Part shown: positions 26,639 to 36,796 of the stretch, in pieces
Numbering within the stretch: the stretch's first letter is position 1
Layout: every line of letters starts with the position of its first letter
Assembly: GCF_018139645.1 (NCBI RefSeq)
Contig: NZ_JAGSPM010000014.1
Span: 1 to 64,000, forward strand
Direction: 5' to 3'
Source of the DNA: Affinundibacterium baiyunense
Lineage (GTDB): Bacteria > Pseudomonadota > Gammaproteobacteria > Burkholderiales > Burkholderiaceae_D
Length of the DNA: 64,000 bases
Made by a program: the position numbers and the translations under genes
Notes under the pieces: generated by a model
The model's input: the letters and a program-made list of their open reading frames with translations, nothing else
The model's database searches: none
What the model was told of the DNA's origin: nothing

Positions 26639-27730
26639 ATGAGCTCTCACGTCTTAACCGAAATCAATAACAATATTGGCATCATCTCACTTGATCGTCC
26701 GAAAGCACTTAACTCTTTATCACTTGAGATGGTGCGTGCGATTACCGCAACTTTATTCGCGTGGCGCGACAATCCAGAAGTCAAGGCTGTTTTTATTCAT
26801 AGCAGTAGCGAAAAAGCTTTCTGCGCTGGCGGTGACATTCGCTTCTTCTACGATGTCGGCACGAAAACACCGATGCAGGATAGTGCCCTATTAGAAGACT
26901 TCTTCACCGAAGAATATGCACTAAATCATTTAATCCATTTTTATCCCAAACCTTATATCGCCTTGCTAAATGGCGTTGTAATGGGTGGTGGTATGGGAAT
27001 TGCCCAATCAGGTGTCGCAAGTCGCTTACGTATAGTCACAGAACGAACTAAGATGGCAATGCCAGAAGTGAATATCGGCTTATTTCCCGATGTTGGTGGT
27101 GGTTATTTCTTAAATCAAACACCAGGTGAAATTGGACGGTATCTGGGTCTTACGGGTGAAGTGATTCTAGGTATGGATGCCATTTATGCGAATCTCGCTG
27201 ATTTGTTCATACCGACTTCTGCTATTCCCGATCTATTGCTACTGATTGCGCAATCAAAAGTTCCAGATATCCGGATCGCTATTCGCGATTTCGCATCGGA
27301 GTTTTATCAAGCTTCAGATATCCACAACTGCAAGTTGGCCCAACAAAGAAGCGCTATCGATCATCACTTTAAAACAGCTAGCGTTGATGAAGTAATGGCA
27401 TCTCTCGCAAAAGATACAAGTGACTTTGCAATCGCCACATTATCCACCATGCAAAAACGCTCACCGCTGATGATGGCAGTCACTGCTGAACAGCTTCAGC
27501 GCTGCCGACAAAAATCGGTTGCAGATTGCCTACGCATAGAACGAACGATGGTGAGACATTGCTTTAAACATGGCGAAGTATTGGAAGGCGTACGTGCTTT
27601 GGTTGTGGACAAAGACAATACGCCCAAATGGTCACCTGCAACTATCGCGGAAGTGGATGCAGCGCTAGTTGCAAGCTTTTTTGCTGAAGTGTGGCCAAGT
27701 TATGCCCATCCTTTAGCTCACCTGCAATAA
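26639..27730 (+). CDS. 3-hydroxyisobutyryl-CoA hydrolase-like (crotonase superfamily)
   Basis: A 363-residue crotonase-fold protein. The larger size and the segments CAGGDIRFFYD, MGGGMGIA and MPEVNIGLFPDVGGGYFL place it in the HIBCH-type group, which hydrolyses 3-hydroxyisobutyryl-CoA in valine degradation; some members are simple enoyl-CoA hydratases. I choose MSSHVLTEI at 26639 over the longer frame from 26576, because the extra part lies in the hpf terminator region. No valine pathway genes are adjacent. Confidence 0.8.
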   Translation: MSSHVLTEINNNIGIISLDRPKALNSLSLEMVRAITATLFAWRDNPEVKAVFIHSSSEKAFCAGGDIRFFYDVGTKTPMQDSALLEDFFTEEYALNHLIHFYPKPYIALLNGVVMGGGMGIAQSGVASRLRIVTERTKMAMPEVNIGLFPDVGGGYFLNQTPGEIGRYLGLTGEVILGMDAIYANLADLFIPTSAIPDLLLLIAQSKVPDIRIAIRDFASEFYQASDIHNCKLAQQRSAIDHHFKTASVDEVMASLAKDTSDFAIATLSTMQKRSPLMMAVTAEQLQRCRQKSVADCLRIERTMVRHCFKHGEVLEGVRALVVDKDNTPKWSPATIAEVDAALVASFFAEVWPSYAHPLAHLQ

Positions 27731-27756
27731 ACAATGACATAGCGAGTTCATCGTAC

Positions 27757-27782
27757 GCCAGTACCAATCAGTTGGTACTGGC
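27757..27782. terminator. Hairpin between convergent genes
   Basis: A perfect 11-bp stem GCCAGTACCAA/TTGGTACTGGC with a 4-base loop, midway between the converging HIBCH-like and DUF4197 genes. It lacks a strong T-run, so it may be a weak terminator. Confidence 0.5.
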
Positions 27783-27837
27783 CTTGCTGTCGACGAGGTG
27801 CTCGATTTTGATGGTACTAAACGATCAAAATAAAAGC

Positions 27838-28533
27838 TTATTTCAACAAACCAAAAACTTTACCAATAATTTTGCTGCCGGTACCAATAGGATCCTGACG
27901 TATTTTTTTCTCTTCTTCAGCGATCATCGTATATAAGGCCTCTACCGCTTTACCTGATACGTAAGATTCGACCGTCGCTTCTTTTTCAGGTACTGCCCCC
28001 ATCTTTTGTGCTTTAGCCATCACCGAATTGTATCTACTGGCGAGTCCTACTTTATCCGTTACCCCTTTCACAGTCGGGGTGAACTTGGTCGTCAATGCTA
28101 CAGATGTTTTTTGTCTGAAAAAATCGGTGACAGAAGTTTCACCGCCACTTAAAATATTTTTCGCATCGGTGACCGACATTGTTTTCACCGCATCTAATAG
28201 CAATGGCTTCGCCATCGGCACGGCGGTTTCTGCCGCACGATTCATCGCCACGACCAATTCATCGAGATACTTACTTTGTCCGCTCAATTTAAGGATAGGT
28301 TTTGCTTTTTCCAAAATCGATGGTAATGGAATCTTTACTTTTTCATTGTTTAAGAATCCGTCAGCAACACCAAGCTTAGAAATCGCTGCATTCGCACCTT
28401 GTTCTAAAGCCGCTTTCAATCCACTATTGGCATCCTTGGTACTCAGCTGGCTCAAATCGACAGCGTAGCTGAATGCAGGAAGCATTAGTGCTGAAACTAA
28501 GACTACAGACTGCATTGATTTCATTGTTCGCAT
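27838..28533 (-). CDS. DUF4197 family exported protein
   Basis: A 231-residue protein with an N-terminal signal peptide (cut near AFSYA-VDLSQ, about residue 24). The family segments DGFLNNEKVKIPLP and TDFFRQKT ... FTPTV match DUF4197 as I recall it. It ends 35 bases downstream of dgt and could be transcribed on its own. Function unknown; the export signal suggests a periplasmic role. Confidence 0.8.
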   Translation of the reverse strand: MRTMKSMQSVVLVSALMLPAFSYAVDLSQLSTKDANSGLKAALEQGANAAISKLGVADGFLNNEKVKIPLPSILEKAKPILKLSGQSKYLDELVVAMNRAAETAVPMAKPLLLDAVKTMSVTDAKNILSGGETSVTDFFRQKTSVALTTKFTPTVKGVTDKVGLASRYNSVMAKAQKMGAVPEKEATVESYVSGKAVEALYTMIAEEEKKIRQDPIGTGSKIIGKVFGLLK

Positions 28534-28568
28534 AGTTTTCCTTGTGAGCTAGTAAATTAACTTCGAAC

Positions 28569-29720
28569 TTATACTTCTTCGATCTGATACAAGCGACGAT
28601 GCTCGCGAATCGCAAAGCGATCCGTCATACCCGCAATATAATCGGCAATTCGTCGGGCTCGTGCGATTTGTGTTTGTTGCGGGTCATCGTGTGCGCTGAC
28701 GCGATAATCTGGAGGTACTAATCCTGGCTCAGCCAACATGAGGGTGAACAATTCGCGCACTGTATTTTTGGCTTTGTTACTCATGCGATTGACTAAGTAA
28801 TGCCGATACAAGTTTTCATATAAAAACTGTTTAAGCACTTTCGCCTCCTGATGCATATGATCGGAAAAAGCGATCATGGCAGGCAGCGCGCGTACATCAT
28901 CGATACTCTTAGGCGCATAGTCGGCAATACGCTGTTCCGATGTTTGGATCAGATCGGTGATCAACAAATTGATCATACGACGAATGGTTTCTGAGATCGC
29001 TCTCCGTCCAGCAATGCCAGGATATGTATGATCTACCTCACGCCGAAATCGGGCATAGCAGTCGACTTCCATCAACTGTGATTCACTCAGCAAACCCGAG
29101 CGCAAACCATCATCGATGTCGTGATTGTTGTAAGCAATTTCATCGGCCAAATTGGTTAGCTGTGCTTCCAAACTTGGCTGCTTTTTCTCAATAAAGCGTA
29201 GGCCTAATTCACCGAGCGTGCGCGCGTTATTCAAAGAGCAGTGTTTGAGAATTCCTTCGCGGGCTTCGAAGCTTAAGTTCAATCCTTCAAAACTTGCATA
29301 ACGCTCTTCTAATACATCCACCACGCGCAAACTTTGCAAATTGTGTTCGAACCCGCCATAGTCTTTCATACACGCGTTGAGGGCATCTTGGCCGGCGTGA
29401 CCAAACGGAGTGTGGCCGAGATCATGCGCGAGCGAAATTGCCTCCACCAAATCTTCGTTCAAACGCAAGTTACGCGCAATAGAGCGCGCGATTTGTGCGA
29501 CTTCAATACTGTGCGTCAAGCGGGTACGGAACAAATCACCTTCATGATTAACGAAGACTTGTGTTTTATATTCGAGACGACGAAAAGCCGTGCTGTGAAT
29601 GATGCGATCTCGGTCTCTTTGAAATTCTGAACGAGAGCTTGGGGTTGGCTCCGAAAATCGTCGCCCCTTGGTTTGCGCAGATTGTGCAGCGTAAGGAGCG
29701 AGTTGATTATCGGAGAACAT
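28569..29720 (-). CDS. dgt: Deoxyguanosinetriphosphate triphosphohydrolase (HD domain)
   Basis: Splits dGTP (or other dNTPs) to the nucleoside and triphosphate. The HD-domain metal ligands are seen in [11 protein letters not shown] and the [14 protein letters not shown] motif near 93-106, followed by [10 protein letters not shown]. The 383-residue length fits the shorter dGTPase-like group rather than the E. coli Dgt of about 500. It is 26 bases downstream of aroKB. Confidence 0.92.
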   Translation of the reverse strand: MFSDNQLAPYAAQSAQTKGRRFSEPTPSSRSEFQRDRDRIIHSTAFRRLEYKTQVFVNHEGDLFRTRLTHSIEVAQIARSIARNLRLNEDLVEAISLAHDLGHTPFGHAGQDALNACMKDYGGFEHNLQSLRVVDVLEERYASFEGLNLSFEAREGILKHCSLNNARTLGELGLRFIEKKQPSLEAQLTNLADEIAYNNHDIDDGLRSGLLSESQLMEVDCYARFRREVDHTYPGIAGRRAISETIRRMINLLITDLIQTSEQRIADYAPKSIDDVRALPAMIAFSDHMHQEAKVLKQFLYENLYRHYLVNRMSNKAKNTVRELFTLMLAEPGLVPPDYRVSAHDDPQQTQIARARRIADYIAGMTDRFAIREHRRLYQIEEV

Positions 29721-29746
29721 AAAATTACTTTCAAACAGTAAGGGAT

Positions 29747-31429
29747 TTACTGGATGCTAGCTCTTAAAGTTGCTAACAGCAGATCTTTCGGCACCTCGGT
29801 AATAAGGCAATTGCCTAATGGCTTGAGCAAAATAAATTTAATTTGGCCGCCCTCATTTTTTTTGTCGACTTCCATCAAATCAACCCACACTTGTTCACCT
29901 AAATCTGGGGCGACGATAGGCAGTCCGGCTGCCTCAACTAATTGAGTAATGCGTGTTTTACTAACAAAATCAATATACCCAAGTCGATAAGATAAGTCTG
30001 CCGCCATCACCATACCACAGCCTACCGCTTCACCATGTAGCCAGTTACCGTAACCTAAACCTGACTCGATCGCATGGCCAAAAGTATGACCAAAATTTAA
30101 AATAGCGCGCAAGCCACCTTCTCGCTCATCTTGTCGCACCACATTGGCTTTGATCTCGCACGAACGCAATACCGCATAGGACAAGGCTTCAATATCTTTC
30201 GCACGTAACTTCTCAATATTGTTTTCTATCCAAGTAAAAAAACCGGAGTCGATAATTGCACCATGTTTAATCACCTCGGCCAAACCGGCAGACAGTTCGC
30301 GATCGGGTAAAGTTTTCAAGCTACTCATATCGGCAATCACTGCTTGCGGCTGATAAAACGCGCCTATCATATTCTTGCCTAAGGGGTGATTAATCCCGGT
30401 CTTGCCACCCACTGAGGAGTCAACTTGAGCTAACAGCGTAGTTGGAATTTGTATAAATGGGATGCCACGCATATAAGCTGAAGCGGCAAACCCAGTCATA
30501 TCACCGATAACGCCGCCGCCCAAAGCGATCAGTGTTGTCTTGCGATCACACTTCTTAGCCAACAAGCCGTCGAATACCAACATCAAATTTTCCCAATTTT
30601 TGTACTCCTCCCCATCGGGCAAAATAATGGATTCGACCTGTTTACCAAGCATATGCAATTGCGTAGCCAGATTCTCTAGGTACAACGGTGCAACGACCGT
30701 GTTTGTTACGATCACAACGCGCTGGCCTTTGATTCGGCTTTGCAGCAATGCTGGATTAGACAACAAACCCTCACCAATCGTGATCGGATATGTTCGCTCA
30801 CCAAGATCCACTTGCAGCGTTCGTGCTTGATGTATTTCCTGTTCCATAATGACTTTGTTTTGCGCCACAGTTGGTAACTGCTGGGTGATTTTCTGCACGG
30901 CTTGGTTCAAGCTACTCGCAGCTGCGGGTAGCTTTTCGACGATCGTTTGAACCAAGGTTTGTAACTGCGGCTGACCAGTTTCGATCACGATATGCGCGAC
31001 TTCACGATAGAGTGGATCTCGTTGCTGCTCAAGCTCTTCAAGCTTCTTGCGCGGATCGGGAGTACGTAACAATGGCCGCTTTTTGTCGTGTCGAGTGCGA
31101 TGCAAAATATTGCTGATACTCGCTTTCAAATAAACGACCGTGCCACGGGTATGGAGTAACTCTCGACTTTGGGGATTCAACACAGCGCCCCCACCTGTAG
31201 CAAGGACGATGTCTTCTTGTTGACAAAGATCGCGAATCACATCAGCTTCACGCTGACGAAAACTCGCCTCACCTTCAATTTCAAAAATCACTGAAATAGC
31301 GACGCCAGTACGCGCTTCTATTTCATGATCAGAATCAATAAACCGTTTGTTCAGTTTCTTGGCGAGGGCTCTGCCAACCGTAGTTTTGCCAGAGCCCATC
31401 AGACCTACTAAAAATATATTACTTGTCAC
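29747..31429 (-). CDS. aroKB: Fused shikimate kinase / 3-dehydroquinate synthase (AroK-AroB)
   Basis: One 560-codon frame carries two enzymes of the shikimate pathway. Residues 1-168 are shikimate kinase: Walker [10 protein letters not shown] (9-17), the DSDHEIE segment and ATGGGAV. A linker of about 25 residues rich in Gln and Ala follows. Residues 195-560 are a full 3-dehydroquinate synthase, with [41 protein letters not shown] and [11 protein letters not shown]. Met195 is where a separate aroB would begin, but I see no good ribosome binding site there, so a true fusion is likelier than two genes. Elsewhere aroK and aroB are usually adjacent separate genes. Confidence 0.88.
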   Translation of the reverse strand: MTSNIFLVGLMGSGKTTVGRALAKKLNKRFIDSDHEIEARTGVAISVIFEIEGEASFRQREADVIRDLCQQEDIVLATGGGAVLNPQSRELLHTRGTVVYLKASISNILHRTRHDKKRPLLRTPDPRKKLEELEQQRDPLYREVAHIVIETGQPQLQTLVQTIVEKLPAAASSLNQAVQKITQQLPTVAQNKVIMEQEIHQARTLQVDLGERTYPITIGEGLLSNPALLQSRIKGQRVVIVTNTVVAPLYLENLATQLHMLGKQVESIILPDGEEYKNWENLMLVFDGLLAKKCDRKTTLIALGGGVIGDMTGFAASAYMRGIPFIQIPTTLLAQVDSSVGGKTGINHPLGKNMIGAFYQPQAVIADMSSLKTLPDRELSAGLAEVIKHGAIIDSGFFTWIENNIEKLRAKDIEALSYAVLRSCEIKANVVRQDEREGGLRAILNFGHTFGHAIESGLGYGNWLHGEAVGCGMVMAADLSYRLGYIDFVSKTRITQLVEAAGLPIVAPDLGEQVWVDLMEVDKKNEGGQIKFILLKPLGNCLITEVPKDLLLATLRASIQ

Positions 31430-31460
31430 TATATTTCTTCACGTCCAATAGTAATTGCGA

Positions 31461-33362
31461 CTAATTACAATCAACGCCACCTTTACTATTGTCTTTAATA
31501 TTCATAGTAGATGTTGCAGAAGCACCATTGCTATCCAATACAGTCAGAGTAATCGCGTAAGTCCCACCAAGAGTTACGATCCCACCAGCACCAGAGGTCA
31601 TACAACGATTACCTTTAGAACCTAATCCAACCACAAATGCTGTACCGTTTGCCGACTGAGCGATTGCCGCAGCTGGCACAGAAGAAAGTACTAAATCACT
31701 TGTAAAAGCACGATATGGACCGGTGCCACCATAAATGGTTAAGCTAACATCATTGGTGCTATCTTCACCCACTGTAATCGTTGCAGGAGATATGCGTAAT
31801 TGAGAAGTTGCTGCAGAAGCTGTTATCGTAACTTCAACAGTTTTACCCAATGAATCAAAAACAGTAACCTTAGTTGAGCCAACATTCAATAATTTAGCAG
31901 TAAAAGAATTACCTGTTTGCGTCACAGTCGCAATACTCGGATTGTTATTTGAAACAGTGTATGGCGAAGATCCACCTGACATATTAAATGTCAAAGTATC
32001 ACCAACAGCACCTGTTGAATCACCAGGAAGTACTGCAACCGGAACAGCGGCTGCCGCTGTAACTGTGACATTCACAGTTACTGATGCTCCTAATGAATCC
32101 CTGATTAGAATCTGTGAATTTCCTGAACTTTCACCTTTCACGGTAAATCCAGATTCGGTACTTGTTACTGACGCTACAGCAACGTTGCTACTTGTCACAG
32201 TGTAAGGAGCACTCCCACCGCCAATACTATAAGTTGCTGAAGCAGGGGAAACTATTGTGACCGTACCCGGAGCGGTCGTAAAAAGGGCGACAATCGTACC
32301 CGTACCAACCGTCACATTGATTGTCACAGTAGTTCCAGCAGAATCAGTAACAATTACTTGACCGCTACCTTTTGCCACACCATTCAACGTCAAGTTGGTG
32401 CCTGACACTGTCGCAGTAACAATGCTTGCATTACTGCTACTTACGCGGTAGGGTGCTCGTCCACCACCAATTGTAAAGCTGGGCGAAGTTGATGGTGCGA
32501 CAACTAAGCTCGGAGATGCTGTAGTGAATAAAGGCGTCGGTGTACCCGTTCCAACCGTAACATTAATTTCCAAACTTCCATTTGTGGAATCACGAACTAC
32601 CACAGTAGCTTTCCCCGTCGAAACACCTGTAATTACAAGATCGTTTCCCGTGATCTTTGCTGTTGCAACTGCAATGTTGCTGCTGTCTGCAGCGTAAATA
32701 GTCGATCCACCACCGACTTTATAGGTGTTCGCTCCACCGACTTCAATTGTCACGTCTTTCGCAGCAGTAGAAAAAAGCTGATCAACTGTACCAACGACTA
32801 CATCAATCTTTACTTCCTTACCTAAAGTATCTTTAACTGTGACAACAGCTTTACCACCAGATTGACCAGTTATAACAAACTCACGAGATGTGGTCTGACC
32901 AACACTTGCAATTCGAGTATCACTTGTAGTTACCAAATAAACTTGGCTACCTCCACCAATACGATATACGGCAGAGGTACCTCCCACTCCAACTGAAACC
33001 GTGCTCGGAGCACTTGTATACAGATCGATTCCTGAACCTACGGTTGCTTCAATAAGCACTTTCGCACCAGCGGCATCGGTGATCGCGACCACCGCAGATC
33101 CCCCATTGCCTCCAGTGATTCGTAGCGTTTTACCACTCACCTGGACACTAACTGCACTCGAACTACTAGTCGCGATATAAGCTGGAATACCGCCACCGAT
33201 ATTGTAAGTTTGTACCTCACCAGGTGAGATTGTAATTTTCTCAGCAGCGCTAGTAAAAAGCGCGACCCCACTAGTATTCCCGGCAGACCCACCACCACCG
33301 CCACAAGCAGAAAGGAGCGAAATCACAGCCATTGCAAAAAACGCGCGAATTAACTTCGTCAT
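31461..33362 (-). CDS. Lipoprotein with seven tandem Ig-like repeats
   Basis: The 633-residue product has a signal peptide with lipobox LSAC (Cys20) and a poly-Gly stretch. It then repeats a unit of about 80 residues seven times (starting near 33, 112, 193, 275, 357, 440 and 520). Each unit contains an SIGGGxxPYxVTSS-like segment, a short valine strand and a VTVxDSxGxxVxINVTVG-like end, as in bacterial Ig-like (BID_2-type) domains. The last unit is divergent and carries two cysteines (NRCM and VDCN). I use the ATG at 33362 with AGGTG before it. The gene sits between pilQ and aroKB, on the same strand. A pilus- or surface-related role is only inferred from position. Confidence 0.75.
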   Translation of the reverse strand: MTKLIRAFFAMAVISLLSACGGGGGSAGNTSGVALFTSAAEKITISPGEVQTYNIGGGIPAYIATSSSSAVSVQVSGKTLRITGGNGGSAVVAITDAAGAKVLIEATVGSGIDLYTSAPSTVSVGVGGTSAVYRIGGGSQVYLVTTSDTRIASVGQTTSREFVITGQSGGKAVVTVKDTLGKEVKIDVVVGTVDQLFSTAAKDVTIEVGGANTYKVGGGSTIYAADSSNIAVATAKITGNDLVITGVSTGKATVVVRDSTNGSLEINVTVGTGTPTPLFTTASPSLVVAPSTSPSFTIGGGRAPYRVSSSNASIVTATVSGTNLTLNGVAKGSGQVIVTDSAGTTVTINVTVGTGTIVALFTTAPGTVTIVSPASATYSIGGGSAPYTVTSSNVAVASVTSTESGFTVKGESSGNSQILIRDSLGASVTVNVTVTAAAAVPVAVLPGDSTGAVGDTLTFNMSGGSSPYTVSNNNPSIATVTQTGNSFTAKLLNVGSTKVTVFDSLGKTVEVTITASAATSQLRISPATITVGEDSTNDVSLTIYGGTGPYRAFTSDLVLSSVPAAAIAQSANGTAFVVGLGSKGNRCMTSGAGGIVTLGGTYAITLTVLDSNGASATSTMNIKDNSKGGVDCN

Positions 33363-33434
33363 GTAACACCTATTAAATATAAATGAATGTAGAGACATCC
33401 TACATTTGAATCAAAAATCTTATTAACAATCGCT

Positions 33435-35591
33435 TTACTGATTTGCAAATGTTCCAGTGAGCTGAACTTTTGGTGTGATGAAAATCAATAACTCAGTTTT
33501 ATTATTTGTCTTACCTGTTGACTTAAATAAGTTACCAAAGAGCGGCAGATCACCAAGGAAAGGCACTTTAGTCACGTCGGCACGCTCTTCCTGTGTGTAA
33601 ATACCGCCCAATACGACAGTGCCACCATTCTCAACCAACACATTGGTTTTGACTTGTTTCGTATTAATTACGGGACCTCCACGAGTTTCTTCACCGCGAC
33701 TATCTTTGTGAACATCAACAGCAAGAATAATCGTCCCATCTGGCGTAATTTGCGGGGTCACATCCAAGCTTAATGTTGCCTTCCTAAAATAAATTGCCGT
33801 TGCGCCACTGAGTGTAGCGATCTGATAAGGAATTTCTTGACCTTGCTCGATGTGTGCAGGTGTTTGATCGGCTGTTACTACTCGTGGACTTGAAATAATT
33901 TTACCATCGCCATCTGCCTCTAAGGCAGACAACTCTAAGTTTAAGAATCGATTGGCAGCTGCTGAAAACAAACTTACCGCCAGACTACCAGCATCTAAAC
34001 CACCAATACCAGCAGCTGGCAAATTAACAAACTGCGTATTCGGAATATAACTCTTCTCTGTAATCTTTGCTTGTCCGGTTTGCTCACCAACACCTAAATA
34101 ATTCCCCGTAATTGCGGCACGTTGATTTCCTGAAATTTGGAAACCTGTATCCCCACCACTAATGCCGCGCAAATCTGCGAAGCCTAATTTCGCTCCCAAA
34201 TTGCGGCTAAATTTATTATCTGCTTCGACGATCCTCGCTTCGATTACTACTTGCTTCGTTGCGATATCAGTTTTTTGAATTAATTTACGGACTTCTTCAA
34301 TTTTGGAAGCAATATCGGTAATAAATAATTGATTCGTTCTTGGTTCAGTTAGCACACTGCCGCGCTTGGAAAGAATACGATTAGTGGTGGTATCTTCCGC
34401 ACCAAAAAGCTTCTTGAAAGTATCCGCTTTCTGATACTTTAACTGGAAAGACTCCGTTTTCAGAGGCTCAAGCTCGGCAATCGCAGCCTTCTGCTCCAGT
34501 TCGAGTTTTTCTTTCGTTAGCAACTCGTCTTTAGGGCCAATCAAAATAACATTCCCATTCTTACGCATATCCAAGCCTTTGATTTGCATCACGATATCAA
34601 GCGCTTGATCCCAAGGCGTATCAATTAGACGAATCGTAATATTACCCGTCACCGAGTCACTTGCAATAATATTGACACCACCTTGCTCTGCCAGAATTTG
34701 CAGCACAGCTCGGACGTCAACATCTTGGAAATTCATACCAAACCGATCACCTTTGTAACCTTGGGTACCTTGGGTCAGCTTATTCGGATCTTCCTTAATC
34801 GGCTTAACCTCAATTACCAGCTGGCTATCACTTTGATAAATACTGTGCTCCCACAGTCCTTTTGGCTCGATCAACATTCTGACATTTTCGCCTTGCCGAG
34901 TGGTTGTCACTTTCTGTACAGGAGAACCGTAGTCAGACACATCCAAAGTCTTACGCAAAATATCAGGGATTCCGACCTTCATAAAGTCGACAACTATAGT
35001 TTGACCTTGAAGTTTTGCATCAATCGCCACTTGATTACTCGGCAGTTCAACTACGACGCGACCATCTCCTGCGACGCCACGACGAAAATCGATATCACGC
35101 AACAATTGTTTCGTTGGCTGCGCTATTTCTCTATTATTAACTGGCAAACCAATAGCATTCACTGGTGTCGCCAGCCCACCTGAACCATCAATCGTTACTA
35201 TCAATGAGCTACCTTCAATGAAGGTTGCATAGTTCAACGAGCGGTTCAAATTAAAAACCAATCTAGACCGTTCTGGCACTTCAATCAAATTAACGCTACG
35301 GACTTCGCCCAATCCCACATCCACGGTACTTTTACCGGTACCATTACTTGTATTTGCAAAATCAAAAGAAATTCTAGCTGGATTTGTAATCGAAAATGCG
35401 ACGGGCGGTTTAACCAGAGGTGTCTTAAAATTTATCTTCACGATAATATTCGCACCTTGCTGATTGGCGGTAATCGATTCGATCGTATTAGTGGTCTGCG
35501 CTTGAACGAACTGACCCAAGAACATTAGTCCCAAAAAGAAGTACTTCATGTTCTTGATGCTCCTATTAATTACTTTTATCAATCTCATCAT
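33435..35591 (-). CDS. pilQ: Type IV pilus secretin
   Basis: Outer-membrane channel through which the type IV pilus passes. After a signal peptide (ending near FVQAQ) come AMIN domains (about 35-250), an STN/N0-like domain with YKGDRFGMNFQDVDVRAVL, a KH-like secretin_N region, and the secretin domain to the end, with GQEIPYQ and VPFLGDLPLFGNLFK. I begin at the ATG at 35591, preceded by AGAGGC and overlapping the pilP stop; 718 residues. Confidence 0.95.
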   Translation of the reverse strand: MMRLIKVINRSIKNMKYFFLGLMFLGQFVQAQTTNTIESITANQQGANIIVKINFKTPLVKPPVAFSITNPARISFDFANTSNGTGKSTVDVGLGEVRSVNLIEVPERSRLVFNLNRSLNYATFIEGSSLIVTIDGSGGLATPVNAIGLPVNNREIAQPTKQLLRDIDFRRGVAGDGRVVVELPSNQVAIDAKLQGQTIVVDFMKVGIPDILRKTLDVSDYGSPVQKVTTTRQGENVRMLIEPKGLWEHSIYQSDSQLVIEVKPIKEDPNKLTQGTQGYKGDRFGMNFQDVDVRAVLQILAEQGGVNIIASDSVTGNITIRLIDTPWDQALDIVMQIKGLDMRKNGNVILIGPKDELLTKEKLELEQKAAIAELEPLKTESFQLKYQKADTFKKLFGAEDTTTNRILSKRGSVLTEPRTNQLFITDIASKIEEVRKLIQKTDIATKQVVIEARIVEADNKFSRNLGAKLGFADLRGISGGDTGFQISGNQRAAITGNYLGVGEQTGQAKITEKSYIPNTQFVNLPAAGIGGLDAGSLAVSLFSAAANRFLNLELSALEADGDGKIISSPRVVTADQTPAHIEQGQEIPYQIATLSGATAIYFRKATLSLDVTPQITPDGTIILAVDVHKDSRGEETRGGPVINTKQVKTNVLVENGGTVVLGGIYTQEERADVTKVPFLGDLPLFGNLFKSTGKTNNKTELLIFITPKVQLTGTFANQ

Positions 35592-36121
35592 TTTTTCGCC
35601 TCTTGCAATTCTAAGCTTGCTTTTCTTTCTGTCCATTCACCGGTCGCGTCTTGCACCACTTCTACAAGATCAATTCTGGTTTCATTGATACTAATAACTT
35701 TGCCAAAATTTTGTCCTATATACCCGCCGACAACAACAGGAAATACCGCTTTCCCAATCTGAATAAGACCTTGCAATGTCTTATGATTGTCAAATGTACC
35801 GACCATTTTCATTGACTCTAAAGCGTAACCTTCAAGCGCTTCTTTTGGACGATCAAAATCTGGTTTCAATCCATTGTCATTTGCAGCCTTCATACGAGCG
35901 AACACGACTAACAACTTCCCAGAATCAAACGGATCGATGAAGTCAGTACCTTCATAAGAGGCAGGGATAAAGACTTTGGGCTCAGCTATTGGTGCAACCT
36001 TAACATTGGTTTCCTTTTTCACTTGATCCATCCATCCCTTTAATTCATCAAGTCCGTTATCACCACAGGCGCTCAATAGGAAAGGCAAGAAAAAGATAAT
36101 AAATTTAGGCACTATTTTCAT
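35588..36121 (-). CDS. pilP: Type IV pilus assembly lipoprotein PilP
   Basis: Lipoprotein linking the inner-membrane PilMNO complex to the PilQ secretin. The lipobox LLSAC places the lipidated Cys at residue 19. The conserved YALESMKMVGTF and VGGYIGQNFGKV segments are visible. Length 177. Both ends overlap neighbours by 4 bases (pilO, pilQ), typical of the operon. Confidence 0.95.
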   Translation of the reverse strand: MKIVPKFIIFFLPFLLSACGDNGLDELKGWMDQVKKETNVKVAPIAEPKVFIPASYEGTDFIDPFDSGKLLVVFARMKAANDNGLKPDFDRPKEALEGYALESMKMVGTFDNHKTLQGLIQIGKAVFPVVVGGYIGQNFGKVISINETRIDLVEVVQDATGEWTERKASLELQEAKK

Positions 36122-36783
36122 TTCTTCGCCTCTTTATTTTTCTTGCGTTCAGCAGCTTGCTCGGCAATCTCTTCAGGATCCAGATAACGATAAGTCTTGG
36201 CAATGCCATCCATAACTATTCCCGGCTTTTTTGCATCTTTACTTACTTTGAAGCTAAGATTGTTTAAGGTAACAATACGTGGCAACTTTGCTACGTCGGC
36301 TACGAATTGCGCCATATCGTGGTAATTTGCAACCATCTGAATCTCAATCGGCAACTCCGCGTAATAATCCTTAATCGTTGCACCAGCAGGCTTAAAAATA
36401 TCCATGCTCAAGCCACGACCATTCGCAGCAGAGTTAATATCGGCTAACACGGCAGCATATTCTGCCGTACTTGGTAATTGCTTCTCCATACGCGACACAT
36501 ATTGCAATACCAACTTACGTTGTTCTTTCAAGGCATCTAAACTAATTGACTGCTGAACCTTTACTTTAAAGGTATCTTTCAATTTTTGCTCTTCTTGCTG
36601 ACCAAGATCAATTTCTTCTAATTGAGTACTCCAATAAAACCACCAACCAACAAATAGAACAAAAATACATAGACCAATTGCCGACAATATCCGAGGTGCT
36701 AGTGGCCATAAACCGGGATGCAAGCCGTTAAGGTCTCGAAACTGACTGGCAAGCGACTCAAACTTTTCCTTAAAATCTGACAT
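36118..36783 (-). CDS. pilO: Type IV pilus inner-membrane protein PilO
   Basis: Bitopic protein pairing with PilN. A membrane span lies near residues 30-50 (LSAIGLCIFVLFVGWWFYW), then a coiled coil and a periplasmic ferredoxin-like domain with the family segment YYAELPIEIQMVANYHDMAQF. I start at MSDFKEKFES (36783), preceded by GAAGAGAA; the frame could extend to 36852 inside pilN. Length 221, with a Lys/Glu-rich tail. Confidence 0.93.
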   Translation of the reverse strand: MSDFKEKFESLASQFRDLNGLHPGLWPLAPRILSAIGLCIFVLFVGWWFYWSTQLEEIDLGQQEEQKLKDTFKVKVQQSISLDALKEQRKLVLQYVSRMEKQLPSTAEYAAVLADINSAANGRGLSMDIFKPAGATIKDYYAELPIEIQMVANYHDMAQFVADVAKLPRIVTLNNLSFKVSKDAKKPGIVMDGIAKTYRYLDPEEIAEQAAERKKNKEAKK

Positions 36784-36796
36784 AGTATTCTCTTCG

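Noticed and set aside
31461-33362. Internal DNA repeats of the Ig-like gene as a CRISPR or minisatellite array
   Set aside because: The periodicity is about 240 bases, in frame and protein-level; the DNA units have diverged.
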